Shown: positions 31,887-41,511, numbered from the stretch's first letter. The stretch: 63,120 bases of DNA from Melghiribacillus thermohalophilus (GCF_004342905.1 NZ_SMAN01000020.1:1-63120); one strand, 5' to 3'. Translations and numbers: made by a program. The notes: generated by a model from the letters alone, not told the origin.

Positions 31887-33629
31887 TTAACGCATAATCG
31901 AAGGGAAGAGTACCTCTTTTTTCTTGACATCGAGAATTCCCTTTGGCGTAATCCGGATATATGGCAGATGGACAGATGATAAGAACAAAAGTGTATATAT
32001 CGGGTCGCCAAAAGTATAACCATGTTCTTTAATAATGGATGTCAACTGTTTTTCCTGACTGATCAGTGTTTCCATGTCCGCATCTGACATCATACCTGAA
32101 AGCTTTAAAGGAAGCTCAAACAATATTTTTCCACGGTTCGCCAGGACAATCCCTCCACCGATTTCTTTCATGCGGTTGAAAGCCAAGTGTATATCTTTTT
32201 TACGCCTGCCGAGTAAAATGAAATCTCCGGTGTTGGAATAGGAACTGACCAGTCCGCCGAGGGACTTCGTAAATCCTTTTAGCACAGTAGCAATTCGCCA
32301 TTCACCATCCCGGTCCATCAGCATGACAAACGCTTCATTTTTATCTTCACTTATTTCTTCGGCTGCCAGCTCCATTTTTACAGTAAAAGGTTTCATGATA
32401 ACATCATTTACCATATTCAGCCCAACTGGCAAAGAAAACTGGAGATCATCTTCCGTTAGGTCCCAGTCAATCTTAAGGGGCTGAAGACCGTGTTCCGACC
32501 AGTCAAAGGTTACATTGTTCGCAAAAACTTCCCCTTTTCTCTTCATCCATTTTCCTTTAGCCAGTACAGAAACTGGATGAGGATCGTCTTTGGCCGCCAG
32601 GAAATTGATATGGGCAACCCTGCCCGGTCCTATGCTTCCCACCCTGTGTTCAATTCCAAAGTATTTTGCAGCGTTGTAGGAGGCCATACTGTAGGCTTCT
32701 TCAGGCGCTATTCCCTCTTTCAGGGCTATTTCCAGACAAATGTTCATTATACCATCTTCATAAAAGGAAGGCGTTGAGCCGTCCGTTGTAAACATCATTC
32801 GATCATACGTCTGTATATCATATGGTTTCAATTCCTGCAATAATTTTGGCAGATCCGGACGAATCGAAGAATGTCTCAGAGCACTGGTATAACCGAGCAC
32901 AAGCCGGCGATAAACCTCTTCACCTGTGATAGATTCATGATCTCCGTCTGCCCCAAGTAGCTTCATTTTCGTGAGGGTATTTTCCGATGCACCCGGAAAA
33001 TGGCCTTCTACTGGCTTGCGCATCCGCTTCGTTTCCTGCATCCAGTGAAGGACCCGGTCATCGTCCCTTAATACATCAGGCCATGACGTTAGTTCCCCTC
33101 CCTGCATGACTGCATCGTGTTTGAGCCAGGACAAAACATTGGCATTTTTGATAAATGCTTCATCATCCTGCAGGGAAGACTGGGAATCAAACCGGGCCCA
33201 CCAGTATAAAGAAACAGGCAGGTCATTCAAGTCATCAAGAAGAGAAAACGCTTTCTTTTTATCCAATAAATAAAGAAGCATTAAATTATCATTTACCAGC
33301 ACAGTTGTCCCTGTCTGTGATGCATATTGAGCCAGACTATGGGGATTATATAACTGAAATGGGTGAGCATGGGGTTCAATATAACCCGGGACGAGATACT
33401 GTCCTGAACAGTCGATGATCTCAGTTTCATTTATTTTTTCTGGTAGTTTTCCCCCGACATAGACAATGCGGTCTTCATAAATCCAGATATGGCTGCTCAT
33501 CCATTTTTTTAGGTATACATTTAAATAGGTGGCATTTTTCAACAGAATGGTCGGTGGAAGCTTTCCGTCCACCACAGCAATGTGTTCCCGTAGTTGCCTG
33601 TTGCGCCATCTATATCGATGTTCACTCAT
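31887..33629 (-). CDS. yerA: Adenine deaminase-like amidohydrolase YerA
   Basis: A 580-residue amidohydrolase of the Ade family. The HxH metal motif is in YIEPHAHPFQLY, VEGHFPG supplies the next histidine, and FTTDGSTPSF the late aspartate. The C-terminal beta domain is full. The B. subtilis YerA is called a putative adenine deaminase; related proteins differ in substrate, so adenine is not certain. GGAGG eight bases upstream supports the ATG at 33629. It heads yerA-yerB. Confidence 0.88.
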   Translation of the reverse strand: MSEHRYRWRNRQLREHIAVVDGKLPPTILLKNATYLNVYLKKWMSSHIWIYEDRIVYVGGKLPEKINETEIIDCSGQYLVPGYIEPHAHPFQLYNPHSLAQYASQTGTTVLVNDNLMLLYLLDKKKAFSLLDDLNDLPVSLYWWARFDSQSSLQDDEAFIKNANVLSWLKHDAVMQGGELTSWPDVLRDDDRVLHWMQETKRMRKPVEGHFPGASENTLTKMKLLGADGDHESITGEEVYRRLVLGYTSALRHSSIRPDLPKLLQELKPYDIQTYDRMMFTTDGSTPSFYEDGIMNICLEIALKEGIAPEEAYSMASYNAAKYFGIEHRVGSIGPGRVAHINFLAAKDDPHPVSVLAKGKWMKRKGEVFANNVTFDWSEHGLQPLKIDWDLTEDDLQFSLPVGLNMVNDVIMKPFTVKMELAAEEISEDKNEAFVMLMDRDGEWRIATVLKGFTKSLGGLVSSYSNTGDFILLGRRKKDIHLAFNRMKEIGGGIVLANRGKILFELPLKLSGMMSDADMETLISQEKQLTSIIKEHGYTFGDPIYTLLFLSSVHLPYIRITPKGILDVKKKEVLFPSIMR

Positions 33630-33654
33630 TGCAGAATCCTCCATTTTAAAAATG

Positions 33655-33666
33655 TTTACATGTAAA
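33655..33666. promoter_or_regulatory. 12-bp palindrome between yerA and the DUF2892 gene
   Basis: TTTACATGTAAA is a perfect palindrome in the short divergent gap. It may be an operator, but A+T-rich palindromes of this size arise by chance. Confidence 0.25.
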
Positions 33667-33703
33667 ATTTTAAAACATTAAACACGTGAAGGGAAGGGTA
33701 AAA

Positions 33704-33985
33704 TTGGTAAAGCAAAATATAGGTGTTGTGAACTCACTCATTCGCATTACGTGCGGTCTTACGGGTATTTGCTATGGAATGCTGAATCTACAAAAAAGGC
33801 CATGGCAGCAGGGAAATTGGACGATTATCACCCTCTCCGCCATGAAAGTTGGGGAAGGGATTGTTCGTTTTTGCCCGGTGACCTATCTTCTTGAAAATCA
33901 GATGACCACCAGTGGACAAAGCCATGGACAGGGAAATCAACGTCTCAATAAGCAAGATTCTCAAAAGTCCCAGGAACATTCCTAA
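33704..33985 (+). CDS. Small DUF2892/YgaP-like membrane protein
   Basis: A 93-residue protein with one or two hydrophobic segments (GVVNSLIRITCGLTGICYGML) and a polar Gln/Ser-rich tail. It resembles the DUF2892 group of small membrane proteins. AAGGGAAGG six bases upstream points to a TTG start at 33704. The function is unknown. A bidirectional terminator follows. Confidence 0.65.
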   Translation: MVKQNIGVVNSLIRITCGLTGICYGMLNLQKRPWQQGNWTIITLSAMKVGEGIVRFCPVTYLLENQMTTSGQSHGQGNQRLNKQDSQKSQEHS

Positions 33986-34025
33986 CAGAAAAATTTCCAT
34001 CGTCCACAATCTGGAATATTAGTTT

Positions 34026-34076
34026 TCAAAAAAGCAGGTGCTGTCTGATTCTTTAATTGGCAGCTCTGCTTTTTTC
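34026..34076. terminator. Bidirectional terminator
   Basis: AAAAAAGCAG...GCTGTC pairs with GGCAGC.CTGCTTTTTT. It serves the plus-strand DUF2892 gene and the minus-strand yebE-yebG pair. Confidence 0.8.
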
Positions 34077-34089
34077 TTTCATCATCCAC

Positions 34090-34296
34090 TCAGGTTTTCG
34101 AAATATCAGGCCCCGCCAAAACCGCTTCAAATATTATTTCTCTTCCCGCTGGTTCAATTCCTTTTTCTCCTTCTTTAAAAATCGGTTTTTCGATGCGCCG
34201 AACCGGCGTATATCCCTCCTTCCGGATTCGTGATAAACATTGATCGATGGATTCATGATCCTGTACCTTGAACGTCAGTTTCTTTTTCTTTCCCAT
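34090..34296 (-). CDS. yebG: NETI motif-containing protein (YebG)
   Basis: A 68-residue basic protein of the NETI family, a small conserved protein of unknown function next to yebE in Bacillaceae. Visible text: KLTFKVQDHESIDQCLSRI and EGYTPVRRIEKPIF. GGAG eight to nine bases upstream marks the ATG at 34296. It follows the DUF2179 gene after only a few bases. Confidence 0.85.
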   Translation of the reverse strand: MGKKKKLTFKVQDHESIDQCLSRIRKEGYTPVRRIEKPIFKEGEKGIEPAGREIIFEAVLAGPDISKT

Positions 34297-34301
34297 ATGT
34301 A

Positions 34302-34856
34302 TCACTCCTCCAGATGCTTTTTAATTTTTTTCCGTTTCACCTGTTTGACCCAGAAGCCCCCGTGAATATTGCGGGGTTCATAAGCGATTATAAATGCCTT
34401 TGGATCAATATCCTTGATGGTTTCATAAAGATTCAGCTCGTATTTTCTTGGGGTTAAGATTTGCATGGCCAGCCGGTCCCCTTCCATACCGTAAGCATTC
34501 CAGCTGGTGACGCCATATCCCTGATCCCGCAGTTTTCGGGTAAATTCAATATCCGGATTGCTCGAGATGACGTTCACGGTAATATAGCCGAGGGCAAGTT
34601 TTTCTTCTATTTTCATGCCGGAAATCACCCCGAGGCCGAAACCGAGGGCATAGGCAATTAAATTGTGTAATTGATTTAAATTTTCCAGAACAAGACCCAG
34701 GCCGAGAGTATAGATAGTGATCTCAAATGTGCCGACAGCTGCAGCAATATAACGTTTTCCTTTTAAAGTAAAAATCATCCGTACCGTCAACAGGGATACA
34801 TACACGATATTGACGCAAAAAATGATCAGCAGCACAATCATAGCATTCTCAAGCAT
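34302..34856 (-). CDS. yebE: DUF2179 membrane protein (YebE)
   Basis: A 184-residue protein with about three N-terminal membrane helices ([43 protein letters not shown]) and a soluble DUF2179 domain holding [24 protein letters not shown] precedes the ATG at 34856. Proteins of this type are conserved but not understood. It is the first gene of yebE-yebG. Confidence 0.88.
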   Translation of the reverse strand: MLENAMIVLLIIFCVNIVYVSLLTVRMIFTLKGKRYIAAAVGTFEITIYTLGLGLVLENLNQLHNLIAYALGFGLGVISGMKIEEKLALGYITVNVISSNPDIEFTRKLRDQGYGVTSWNAYGMEGDRLAMQILTPRKYELNLYETIKDIDPKAFIIAYEPRNIHGGFWVKQVKRKKIKKHLEE

Positions 34857-34978
34857 GATGAGGACCCCCTCTGAACCAAATAAAATGGGCACATATCACG
34901 ATTATATTTCACCTGCATATACTATATCGCAACTTTTTCATCAGCAAAAATAAAAATTGTAAGAAAGGAATGAATATC

Positions 34979-35407
34979 TTGGATCCTTTTAAAAATATGC
35001 AAGAGTGGAAAAAGAATATGGATAGATTTTTTGGTGAGGAGTTCTGGAATGAGTTTGAAGGAATTTTAAAACCACCGATCCCCCAGGTAAACATGTACCA
35101 GTCTGACAACGAAATCATCTGTATATGCAACATTCCGGGAATAGATGATGGAAAAAAAATTGATGTCTTGATCGATTATGCCTCTATACAAATCAGGGGA
35201 GAAATGAACGTTCACCCGGACTATGGCGGACATCTCATTCAAGAAGAGATTCTTCAAGGAGCCTTTGATCGCACATTAGAGCTGCCTTTTCCCGTAAGAA
35301 GTGATAAATACCACGCCGATTACCAGAACGGTCTTCTCATCATTCATCTGTACCGGCTCATCACAAAGGAATCCAATAAACGAAAAGTCCCCATCAAAAT
35401 CAAATAA
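34979..35407 (+). CDS. Hsp20/alpha-crystallin family protein
   Basis: A 142-residue small heat-shock-like protein. The crystallin core runs from about residue 38 (PQVNMYQSDNEIICICNIPGI) to GLLIIHLYRL, though the usual GVLTI is here GLLII. AAAGGA suits the TTG at 34979; the ATG at 34970 would touch it. Members act as ATP-independent chaperones or, in spore formers, as coat-associated proteins. Nothing in the context decides between these. Confidence 0.8.
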   Translation: MDPFKNMQEWKKNMDRFFGEEFWNEFEGILKPPIPQVNMYQSDNEIICICNIPGIDDGKKIDVLIDYASIQIRGEMNVHPDYGGHLIQEEILQGAFDRTLELPFPVRSDKYHADYQNGLLIIHLYRLITKESNKRKVPIKIK

Positions 35408-35509
35408 ACCAAACGGTAACGGGCACCTGTCGGATAATAGAGATATTGTCGATTGAACTGGCTTCAATGCCATAGTCTGCACAACGATGTTTAAAAAAGC
35501 ATAAAAAAA

Positions 35510-35582
35510 TGGAGCCTGGCGGGATCGAACCGCTGACCTCCTGCGTGCAAAGCAGGCGCTCTCCCAGCTGAGCTAAGGCCCC
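35510..35582 (-). tRNA. tRNA-Ala (TGC)
   Basis: A 73-base cloverleaf begins GGGGCCTTAGCTCAGCTGGG and has the anticodon TGC in CTTTGCACG. The acceptor stem pairs GGGGCCT with AGGCTCC (one G-T). CCA is not encoded; T-run follows. It is 23 bases downstream of tRNA-Ile on the same strand. Confidence 0.97.
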
Positions 35583-35605
35583 ATAAAACCATCCATATCA
35601 TAAAA

Positions 35606-35679
35606 TGGGCCTGAGTGGACTTGAACCACCGACCTCACGCTTATCAGGCGTGCGCTCTGACCAGCTGAGCTACAGGCCC
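35606..35679 (-). tRNA. tRNA-Ile (GAT)
   Basis: A 74-base cloverleaf beginning GGGCCTGTAGCTCAGCTGG with the anticodon GAT in CTGATAAG. The acceptor stem GGGCCTG pairs with CAGGCCC. CCA is not encoded. With tRNA-Ala it has the order usually seen between 16S and 23S rRNA genes, but no rRNA is present. Confidence 0.97.
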
Positions 35680-35744
35680 ACAAAACAGTGACTTTTAAAA
35701 TATATCAAGTTTTGCATAATCGGTCAACTATTTAAAAATTGAAA

Positions 35745-35774
35745 ATCGACAGGTGCCTGGCACCTGTCGATTCG
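35745..35774. repeat. Perfect palindromic repeat (GTGCCTGGCAC type), likely pbuG terminator
   Basis: AATCGACAGGTGCC and GGCACCTGTCGATT are exact complements around one base. Related half copies occur at 30139-30150, 30379-30391 and 35422-35433. It lies ten bases after the pbuG stop and may stop transcription, though a T-run is short. Confidence 0.7.
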
Positions 35775-35783
35775 TGTCGACGC

Positions 35784-37118
35784 TTACTGCAAGTATGCAA
35801 AATAGAGAATAAACACTAAAAACAGGAAGTACATTATTGGATGTATTTCCTTAGCACGTCCCTTTAAAATCATCGTTATCGGATAGAATACAAAACCAAT
35901 CGCGATTCCAGTTGCAATGCTATAACTTAGCGGCATGGCAATGACCGTTAAGAATGCCGGCACAGCAACTTCAAACTGATTCCATTCCACATTCTTCAGG
36001 TTAGCCGCCATTAATACCCCTACGATAATCAATGCTGGTGCCGTTACCTCAGAAGTAATCACTCCCAGAAGTGGCGAGAAGAAAAGGGCAAGCAGGAAGA
36101 ATGCTGCTGTTACAACAGAAGCAAAACCAGAGCGGCCTCCTGCACCGACTCCTGCACTGGATTCAATATATGAAGTCGTTGTAGATGTTCCTAATACCGA
36201 TCCTACAACCGTAGCGGCTGAATCAGAGAACAGTGCACGTCCGGCACGGGGCAGTTTATTGTTCTTGATAAATCCAGCCTGTGAAGCTACCGCCACAAGA
36301 GTACCTGCCGTATCAAAAAAGTCCACAAACAGAAAGGTTAAAATGACAATCAACATTTGCCGGGTAAAGATTTGATCTAAATTCGCAATTGCTTCTCCAA
36401 AAGTTGGTGCAAGACTTGGAACAGATCCTACCACATCATGAAGCCCCTTCGGAGGATCGATTAAGCCGACAATCATTCCAGCTATAGACGTTATAATCAT
36501 CGCATAAAATATTCCGCCGCGTACACCTAGAGCCAGCAAAATCACCGTCACGACAATACCGAATATAGCAAGCAATGTAGTCGAAGTGCTCAAGTCACCG
36601 AGACTGACCAGTGTTGCAGGATCAGCCTGAATAATCCCTGCATTCTGGAGGCCAATAAAAGCAATAAACAGACCAATCCCCGCTCCAACCGCATATTTTA
36701 AGTTAGCCGGTATAGCGTTAATAATCGTCTCACGAATACCTGATATGGTCAGCACGATAAAAATCAATCCGGAAACGAGTACGCCAGCCAGAGCTGTTTG
36801 CCACGGAATCCCCATGCCAAGCACGACCGAATAAGCAAAAAATGCGTTCAGTCCCATGCCGGGCGCCAGAGCAATTGGATACTTTGCATAAAGCCCCATG
36901 ATCAATGTACCAATTGCAGCCGCCAGTGCAGTAGCTGTAAACACTGCACCCTGATCCATCCGTGTCATACCTTCCGGAAGCTGTTCCACATCTGCAAGAG
37001 TTAAAATTGTAGGGTTTACAAACAAAATATAAGCCATGGATAAAAACGTGGTTAGACCTGCTATGAACTCAGTACGATAATTCGTACCCAGTTCATCAAA
37101 CTTGAAAAACTTTCGCAT
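35784..37118 (-). CDS. pbuG: Guanine/hypoxanthine permease
   Basis: A 444-residue AzgA-type nucleobase permease with about 12 membrane helices. Family text: FLSMAYILFVNPTIL, MGLYAKYPIALAPGMGLNAF, FVDFFDTAGTLVAVA and TSTTTSYIESSAGVGAGGR. AAGGAGG ten bases before the ATG at 37118 sets the start; a longer reading frame runs back into the riboswitch terminator and cannot be translated protein. It imports guanine or hypoxanthine and is switched off by guanine through the leader upstream. Confidence 0.95.
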   Translation of the reverse strand: MRKFFKFDELGTNYRTEFIAGLTTFLSMAYILFVNPTILTLADVEQLPEGMTRMDQGAVFTATALAAAIGTLIMGLYAKYPIALAPGMGLNAFFAYSVVLGMGIPWQTALAGVLVSGLIFIVLTISGIRETIINAIPANLKYAVGAGIGLFIAFIGLQNAGIIQADPATLVSLGDLSTSTTLLAIFGIVVTVILLALGVRGGIFYAMIITSIAGMIVGLIDPPKGLHDVVGSVPSLAPTFGEAIANLDQIFTRQMLIVILTFLFVDFFDTAGTLVAVASQAGFIKNNKLPRAGRALFSDSAATVVGSVLGTSTTTSYIESSAGVGAGGRSGFASVVTAAFFLLALFFSPLLGVITSEVTAPALIIVGVLMAANLKNVEWNQFEVAVPAFLTVIAMPLSYSIATGIAIGFVFYPITMILKGRAKEIHPIMYFLFLVFILYFAYLQ

Positions 37119-37159
37119 GGTTAAAAATCCTCCTTTTTTATGGTAGCCAGCCGCAACGC

Positions 37160-37212
37160 AAACGATCATGATAAAAAAAGACACTTCCAGTCAAATGACC
37201 AGAAGTGTCTTT
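37160..37212 (-). terminator. Riboswitch-controlled terminator of pbuG
   Basis: AAGACACTTC pairs with GAAGTGTCTT and is followed by seven T on the minus strand, between aptamer and gene. Guanine binding should favour this hairpin. Confidence 0.9.
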
Positions 37213-37275
37213 TACGAAGGAAAATTGCACAATAAGCCGTTTATACCCATGTAAACATGACCCTATTTATGCAAT

Positions 37276-37353
37276 TCACCCCCGTAGTCAGATCATTTAC
37301 GGTGATCTGGTAGAAACTTCTGGGCCATATCCCCAAAATTATACGACGGTGAT
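37276..37353 (-). ncRNA. Guanine riboswitch upstream of pbuG
   Basis: On the minus strand the aptamer shows the conserved TATAAT...GATATGG, GTTTCTACC and CCGTAAAT blocks, with two loop arms that can kiss. The discriminating position reads GACTACGG, so it has C (guanine type), not U (adenine type). P1 is formed by CACC.GTCGTA and TACG.GGGGTG, with internal mismatches. A terminator follows. Confidence 0.96.
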
Positions 37354-37394
37354 AGGTTTTGCTTGATTTAGCTGTATTATTCACGTACAGGATT

Positions 37395-37423
37395 ATCTTA
37401 CATGGTTCGGCGACCATTGTCAA
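37395..37423 (-). promoter_or_regulatory. Sigma-A promoter of pbuG
   Basis: TTGACA (37418-37423), a 17-base spacer and TAAGAT (37395-37400) on the minus strand lie about 45 bases before the aptamer. Confidence 0.75.
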
Positions 37424-37465
37424 CTAAAATACGAATGTTTTTTCGGAAATTCATTTGAATGTTCG

Positions 37466-39004
37466 TCATTCCCATTCAATCGTTGCCGGCGGCTTGCTTG
37501 TGATATCGTAGACGATCCGATTGACATGTTCCACTTCATTGACAATTCTTGTGGAAATACGCTCCAGCACCTCATATGGAATCCTTGCCCAGTCCGAGGT
37601 CATTCCATCAACGGAAGTAACAGCACGAATCCCGATGGTATAGTCATAGGTCCGCGCATCTCCCATCACTCCTACGCTGCGAATGTTCGGGAGTACGGTA
37701 AAGTATTGCCAGATTTCCCGGTCCAATCCAGCATGTTTGATTTCTTCACGTAAAATCGCATCAGATTCACGCAAAATATCGAGTTTTTCTTCGGTTACTT
37801 CACCCAGAATACGGATCGCCAGTCCAGGGCCCGGGAATGGCTGGCGCCAGACGATTTCCTCAGGAACACCGAGTTCCAGGCCTAAACGGCGAACTTCATC
37901 TTTAAACAATGTATTTAAAGGCTCAATCAGTTCAAAGTCCATATCCTCCGGCAGACCACCCACATTGTGGTGAGATTTAATTGTTTGAGCCGTATCCGTT
38001 CCGCTTTCAATGATGTCGGTATAAAGGGTTCCCTGGGCTAGAAAGTCCATTTCCTTTAACTTTTCTGCCTCATCCCTAAACACATAAATGAATTCATTTC
38101 CGATAATTTTCCGTTTTTGTTCAGGATCCGTAACCCCTTTGAGTTTGTTCAGGAATCGGTCTTGAGCATCCACTTTGATCACATTCATCTGAAATCGGTC
38201 ACGGAACGTTTTCATGACACTTTCCGCCTCATTTTTCCTCAGCAACCCATGATCCACAAAGAAACAGGTCAGCTGATCGCCAATCGCCTTATGAATCAAA
38301 GCGGCTACCACAGACGAATCCACACCGCCGCTTAAGGCACATAACACTTTTTTGTCCCCTACCTGTTCACGGATCTTTTCGATTTCCATTTCAATAAAGT
38401 TTTCAATGGTCCAGTTTCCTTCACACTTGCACACATCAAATACAAATTTTTTTAAAAGATCATTGCCATGTTCGGAATGGCGTACTTCCGGGTGGAACTG
38501 TACCCCGAATAATTTTTTCTGCTCATGGCTGATCGCTGCAATGGGGCAGGATGGATTCGTAGCATCAATCCGGAATCCTTCTGGCACTTCTTCCACCTTG
38601 TCGCTGTGGCTCATCCAGACAACCTGTTCATCAGGAAGGCCGTTAAACAGCACGGGGTTCCCCTGAATGGTAATCACAGCTTTTCCATATTCTCGCTGGC
38701 TGGCCCGTTCCACCTTTCCGCCAAAGTGATGGGTCATCAGCTGCATTCCGTAACAAATCCCCAGTATCGGGATATCCAGATCAAATAGGTTTTCATCACA
38801 GCGGAAACTATTGTCTGCATATACACTATTTGGCCCACCCGATAAAATAATCCCGTTTGGATTTAATTTTTGAATGTCTTCAGCGGACATTTTATGGGAA
38901 TGAAGCTCACTGTAAACCCCTAGTTCCCGGATTCGCCTCGTAATCAGCTGATTATACTGGCTGCCAAAATCTAGAACCAAAATCATTTCATCCATTTGCA
39001 TCAT
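37466..39004 (-). CDS. guaA: GMP synthase (glutamine-hydrolysing)
   Basis: A 512-residue GuaA that makes GMP from XMP. The glutaminase domain has [17 protein letters not shown], the nucleophile in GICYGMQLM and [11 protein letters not shown]. The synthetase domain has the PP-loop [15 protein letters not shown], and the C-terminal dimer domain ends [14 protein letters not shown] nine bases upstream of the first ATG supports 39004. It has its own guanine riboswitch and lies upstream of pbuG, so synthesis and import of guanine answer to one signal. Confidence 0.97.
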   Translation of the reverse strand: MMQMDEMILVLDFGSQYNQLITRRIRELGVYSELHSHKMSAEDIQKLNPNGIILSGGPNSVYADNSFRCDENLFDLDIPILGICYGMQLMTHHFGGKVERASQREYGKAVITIQGNPVLFNGLPDEQVVWMSHSDKVEEVPEGFRIDATNPSCPIAAISHEQKKLFGVQFHPEVRHSEHGNDLLKKFVFDVCKCEGNWTIENFIEMEIEKIREQVGDKKVLCALSGGVDSSVVAALIHKAIGDQLTCFFVDHGLLRKNEAESVMKTFRDRFQMNVIKVDAQDRFLNKLKGVTDPEQKRKIIGNEFIYVFRDEAEKLKEMDFLAQGTLYTDIIESGTDTAQTIKSHHNVGGLPEDMDFELIEPLNTLFKDEVRRLGLELGVPEEIVWRQPFPGPGLAIRILGEVTEEKLDILRESDAILREEIKHAGLDREIWQYFTVLPNIRSVGVMGDARTYDYTIGIRAVTSVDGMTSDWARIPYEVLERISTRIVNEVEHVNRIVYDITSKPPATIEWE

Positions 39005-39103
39005 TTTTCAGCACTCCTTTTATGCATGATCCCCCATTGATTCGCAGAAACACTAAAAATTTCTATCATCTGTTGTTCTGATGTGATCCTAAAGGTATCG
39101 TAC

Positions 39104-39141
39104 AAAAAATGGAATTTCCGCCTATGCTGGCAGAAATCCCA
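39104..39141 (-). terminator. Riboswitch-controlled terminator of guaA
   Basis: GGATTTC.GCC pairs with GGC.GAAATTCC around AGCATA, followed by six T on the minus strand. Confidence 0.85.
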
Positions 39142-39157
39142 TAAACCGTCCTTCTGC

Positions 39158-39227
39158 CTTCATAGTCGGGACATTTACGGTGCCCCGGTAGAGACTCTCG
39201 AACCATATTATCGAGGATATATGAAGA
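39158..39227 (-). ncRNA. Guanine riboswitch upstream of guaA
   Basis: Minus-strand aptamer with P1 CTTCAT/ATGAAG, ATAATATGG, the junction GTCTCTACC (one base from the usual GTTTCTACC), CCGTAAAT and GACTATGAAG. The C of GAC at the discriminating position indicates guanine. A possible promoter, TTGATA-18-TAGATT, lies 10-45 bases upstream. Confidence 0.95.
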
Positions 39228-39282
39228 CTGCTACATAAATCTATGCAATTTGACATCATTCTATCAACCGAATTCCCTAAGG

Positions 39283-41511
39283 TCAAGACAGGACCCTGTT
39301 AATTAAATTTTCCCATAATTCTCTCATCTTCTTCATCTGCCCGTCTTCCAATTGATCGCGGTAAATCATCTGTTCATACATATGGGTCAGCCGTTTCATG
39401 TCACTCGTTCCCAGACTGGTGTCTACATCCAGAGCAAATTCCCTCAATGTCTGATCTGGTTCCTTTTTCAATCCTTTATAAGCAAGGACAGAAAGCAAAT
39501 GCTGATAAGCATGTTCGAATGCATGTGGGTCTGCCTGTTTGCCCAGCTGTTTCCGTTTGATCGAAGTTAATAAATGGTAGCGATACCGGTAGATGAAAAT
39601 GGCAGCTAATGAAAGGATGCCGATTATGATCAACCAGAGACCATCCAGTACCCATTTAAATTTGTTCCAGAAACTATTTGCTCTGCTTTCTTCTTCTGTT
39701 TCTGGATTAACAGGATTCCAGGCATCGGCCAGCTCCTGTTCCGGTTCTTCCCGTTCATCATCTGAACTTCCTTCAAGCAATTCCTCCAGCGTAAGGCCGG
39801 TTGAGAAATCAGCCATATTCGTGAATCCTTTGGTCGGTTCAAAGGGAACCCAGCCGATTTCCGGAAAATAAACCTCTACCCATGAATGAGCATTTGAATT
39901 TGTCACTTCATAAAATTCCATTGTATCAGACGGCAAATCGACAGGTGCATCCACTTCTTCACCGGCAGTGAACCCTTTTACCCATCTGGCAGGAATGTCA
40001 ACGGAACGCAGCAGAACGACCATCGCTGTGGAAAAATTATCACAGTAGCCTTTCTGGGTTTCAAACAAAAATTGGTCCACGTAATCCTGATCCTCATCCG
40101 GAACCGGAATATCCTCTGTCTCGTACCTGAAACTCGGGTCCTGGAAATAGCGTTCAATCGCTTTTGCCTGATCATACCGGGTTGTTTCATCCTGTACAAT
40201 TTCCTCGGCTAATTGTTTTACCCGAGAAGGGAGGTCCTCAGGCAGCTGGGTGTATAATTCGTCAATATATTCCGGATCTTCAGCTGGCACATTTCTTAAT
40301 GCTTTAAATGTAAAATTGGGTTCCTGAAATGCGATATCATATCGCATTGTTCTTTCGCCTGTATATTCCGTATCAGGTAAGATTTCACCGGTTTCTTTTC
40401 CATAGGAAAATGGACCAGGGGGATGAATCATTTGAATCTGTTCCGTCCCATAGGGGTAGACCAGTCTCGGAAGAATTTGAGCCGGATTAAATAACACTTT
40501 TGCTTCTTTTGCTTCCGTCTCCACTTCGCTGGAAAAAACATCCATCACAACCTGACCATCCGATGAATTGACATGGTTTTCTTCAACGGTCCGAACCCAT
40601 CCTTTTCCCGTATAAAAATCTTTCGTTTCAATCCTCCAGTACTGAGGTTCATCGACCATCGCCTGGAACACGACCGTATCATCCTGAATAAAGGAACCTC
40701 CGAGCCGTTCATCATTTTCACCGTAACCGACTTTTTTAACAGCCTGGCCGAATGCACCTTGCCCTTCACCTTCCCCGGAATTGTCCGCCAGACTTCGGAT
40801 GAATGGCACAGGGTCAGGCCACTGGGGACTGAATTTTGGTGCGGCATAGCCAATCACACTCGATGAAAAGATCAATGCAACCAGAGGCAAAATCCAGCGC
40901 AAAGGTCTTCTGTTTTCTGGTACGGCTGTTTTTTCACTGGTCAAAAGCCTCTGATAATGGGTAATCCCGAGCAGAATCATAGATATCAGAAAGACCCGGA
41001 TGATCGAAGCCTTTCCATCGTAAGGAGTAAAGGTATCCACTACCGCGACATATGCAAAAGTCAGCACCACAAAAAACAGTGTCCGCTTCGCAATGACGAA
41101 CCAATAATGCAGCAAATAGCTCAACAGCCACAGGAGCAGCAAAAATAAAAAGCTTCGAAACAGCGGAGTCATGCTCCACCATTCCTGCTCCATTATCACC
41201 TGACTATTATAGGCTGCATCATAGAAAAACATCCGATACCAGTCCATGGAAAATAACGATACGTGTATAAATAATCCGTCAAGCACAAACACAAGCCCCG
41301 CGAGTTTTAACGGGGATGTGATGTACCAGGGCATTTGCAAATAGGACAGGAAAAAACAAAATGCGGCATAAAGGACAAATACGGATATATTCCCTGTATC
41401 CGTAAAGCTTTTCAGGGGTCTGAGCCATTCCCAAAATAGCAGAAAACCACTGATGTATACGATTAAATTGAGAGCGGATTGATGTTTGAGTTGATTGGTA
41501 TACAAACTCAT
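39283..41511 (-). CDS. yebA: Transglutaminase-like membrane protein (YebA)
   Basis: A 742-residue membrane protein: five or six N-terminal helices, an extracellular region, a transglutaminase-like domain with the triad cysteine in QKGYCDNFSTAMV, histidine in SNAHSWVEVYF and aspartate/glutamate region GWVPFEPTKGF, one further helix, and a C-terminal DUF4129 domain. It is the last gene of a MoxR-DUF58-transglutaminase operon; its ATG shares one base with the DUF58 stop. The substrate is unknown; such operons are thought to assemble or remodel exported complexes. Confidence 0.9.
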   Translation of the reverse strand: MSLYTNQLKHQSALNLIVYISGFLLFWEWLRPLKSFTDTGNISVFVLYAAFCFFLSYLQMPWYITSPLKLAGLVFVLDGLFIHVSLFSMDWYRMFFYDAAYNSQVIMEQEWWSMTPLFRSFLFLLLLWLLSYLLHYWFVIAKRTLFFVVLTFAYVAVVDTFTPYDGKASIIRVFLISMILLGITHYQRLLTSEKTAVPENRRPLRWILPLVALIFSSSVIGYAAPKFSPQWPDPVPFIRSLADNSGEGEGQGAFGQAVKKVGYGENDERLGGSFIQDDTVVFQAMVDEPQYWRIETKDFYTGKGWVRTVEENHVNSSDGQVVMDVFSSEVETEAKEAKVLFNPAQILPRLVYPYGTEQIQMIHPPGPFSYGKETGEILPDTEYTGERTMRYDIAFQEPNFTFKALRNVPAEDPEYIDELYTQLPEDLPSRVKQLAEEIVQDETTRYDQAKAIERYFQDPSFRYETEDIPVPDEDQDYVDQFLFETQKGYCDNFSTAMVVLLRSVDIPARWVKGFTAGEEVDAPVDLPSDTMEFYEVTNSNAHSWVEVYFPEIGWVPFEPTKGFTNMADFSTGLTLEELLEGSSDDEREEPEQELADAWNPVNPETEEESRANSFWNKFKWVLDGLWLIIIGILSLAAIFIYRYRYHLLTSIKRKQLGKQADPHAFEHAYQHLLSVLAYKGLKKEPDQTLREFALDVDTSLGTSDMKRLTHMYEQMIYRDQLEDGQMKKMRELWENLINRVLS

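Noticed and set aside
37119-37184. N-terminal extension of pbuG
   Set aside because: It lies in the riboswitch terminator and lacks a ribosome site; AAGGAGG fits the ATG at 37118.
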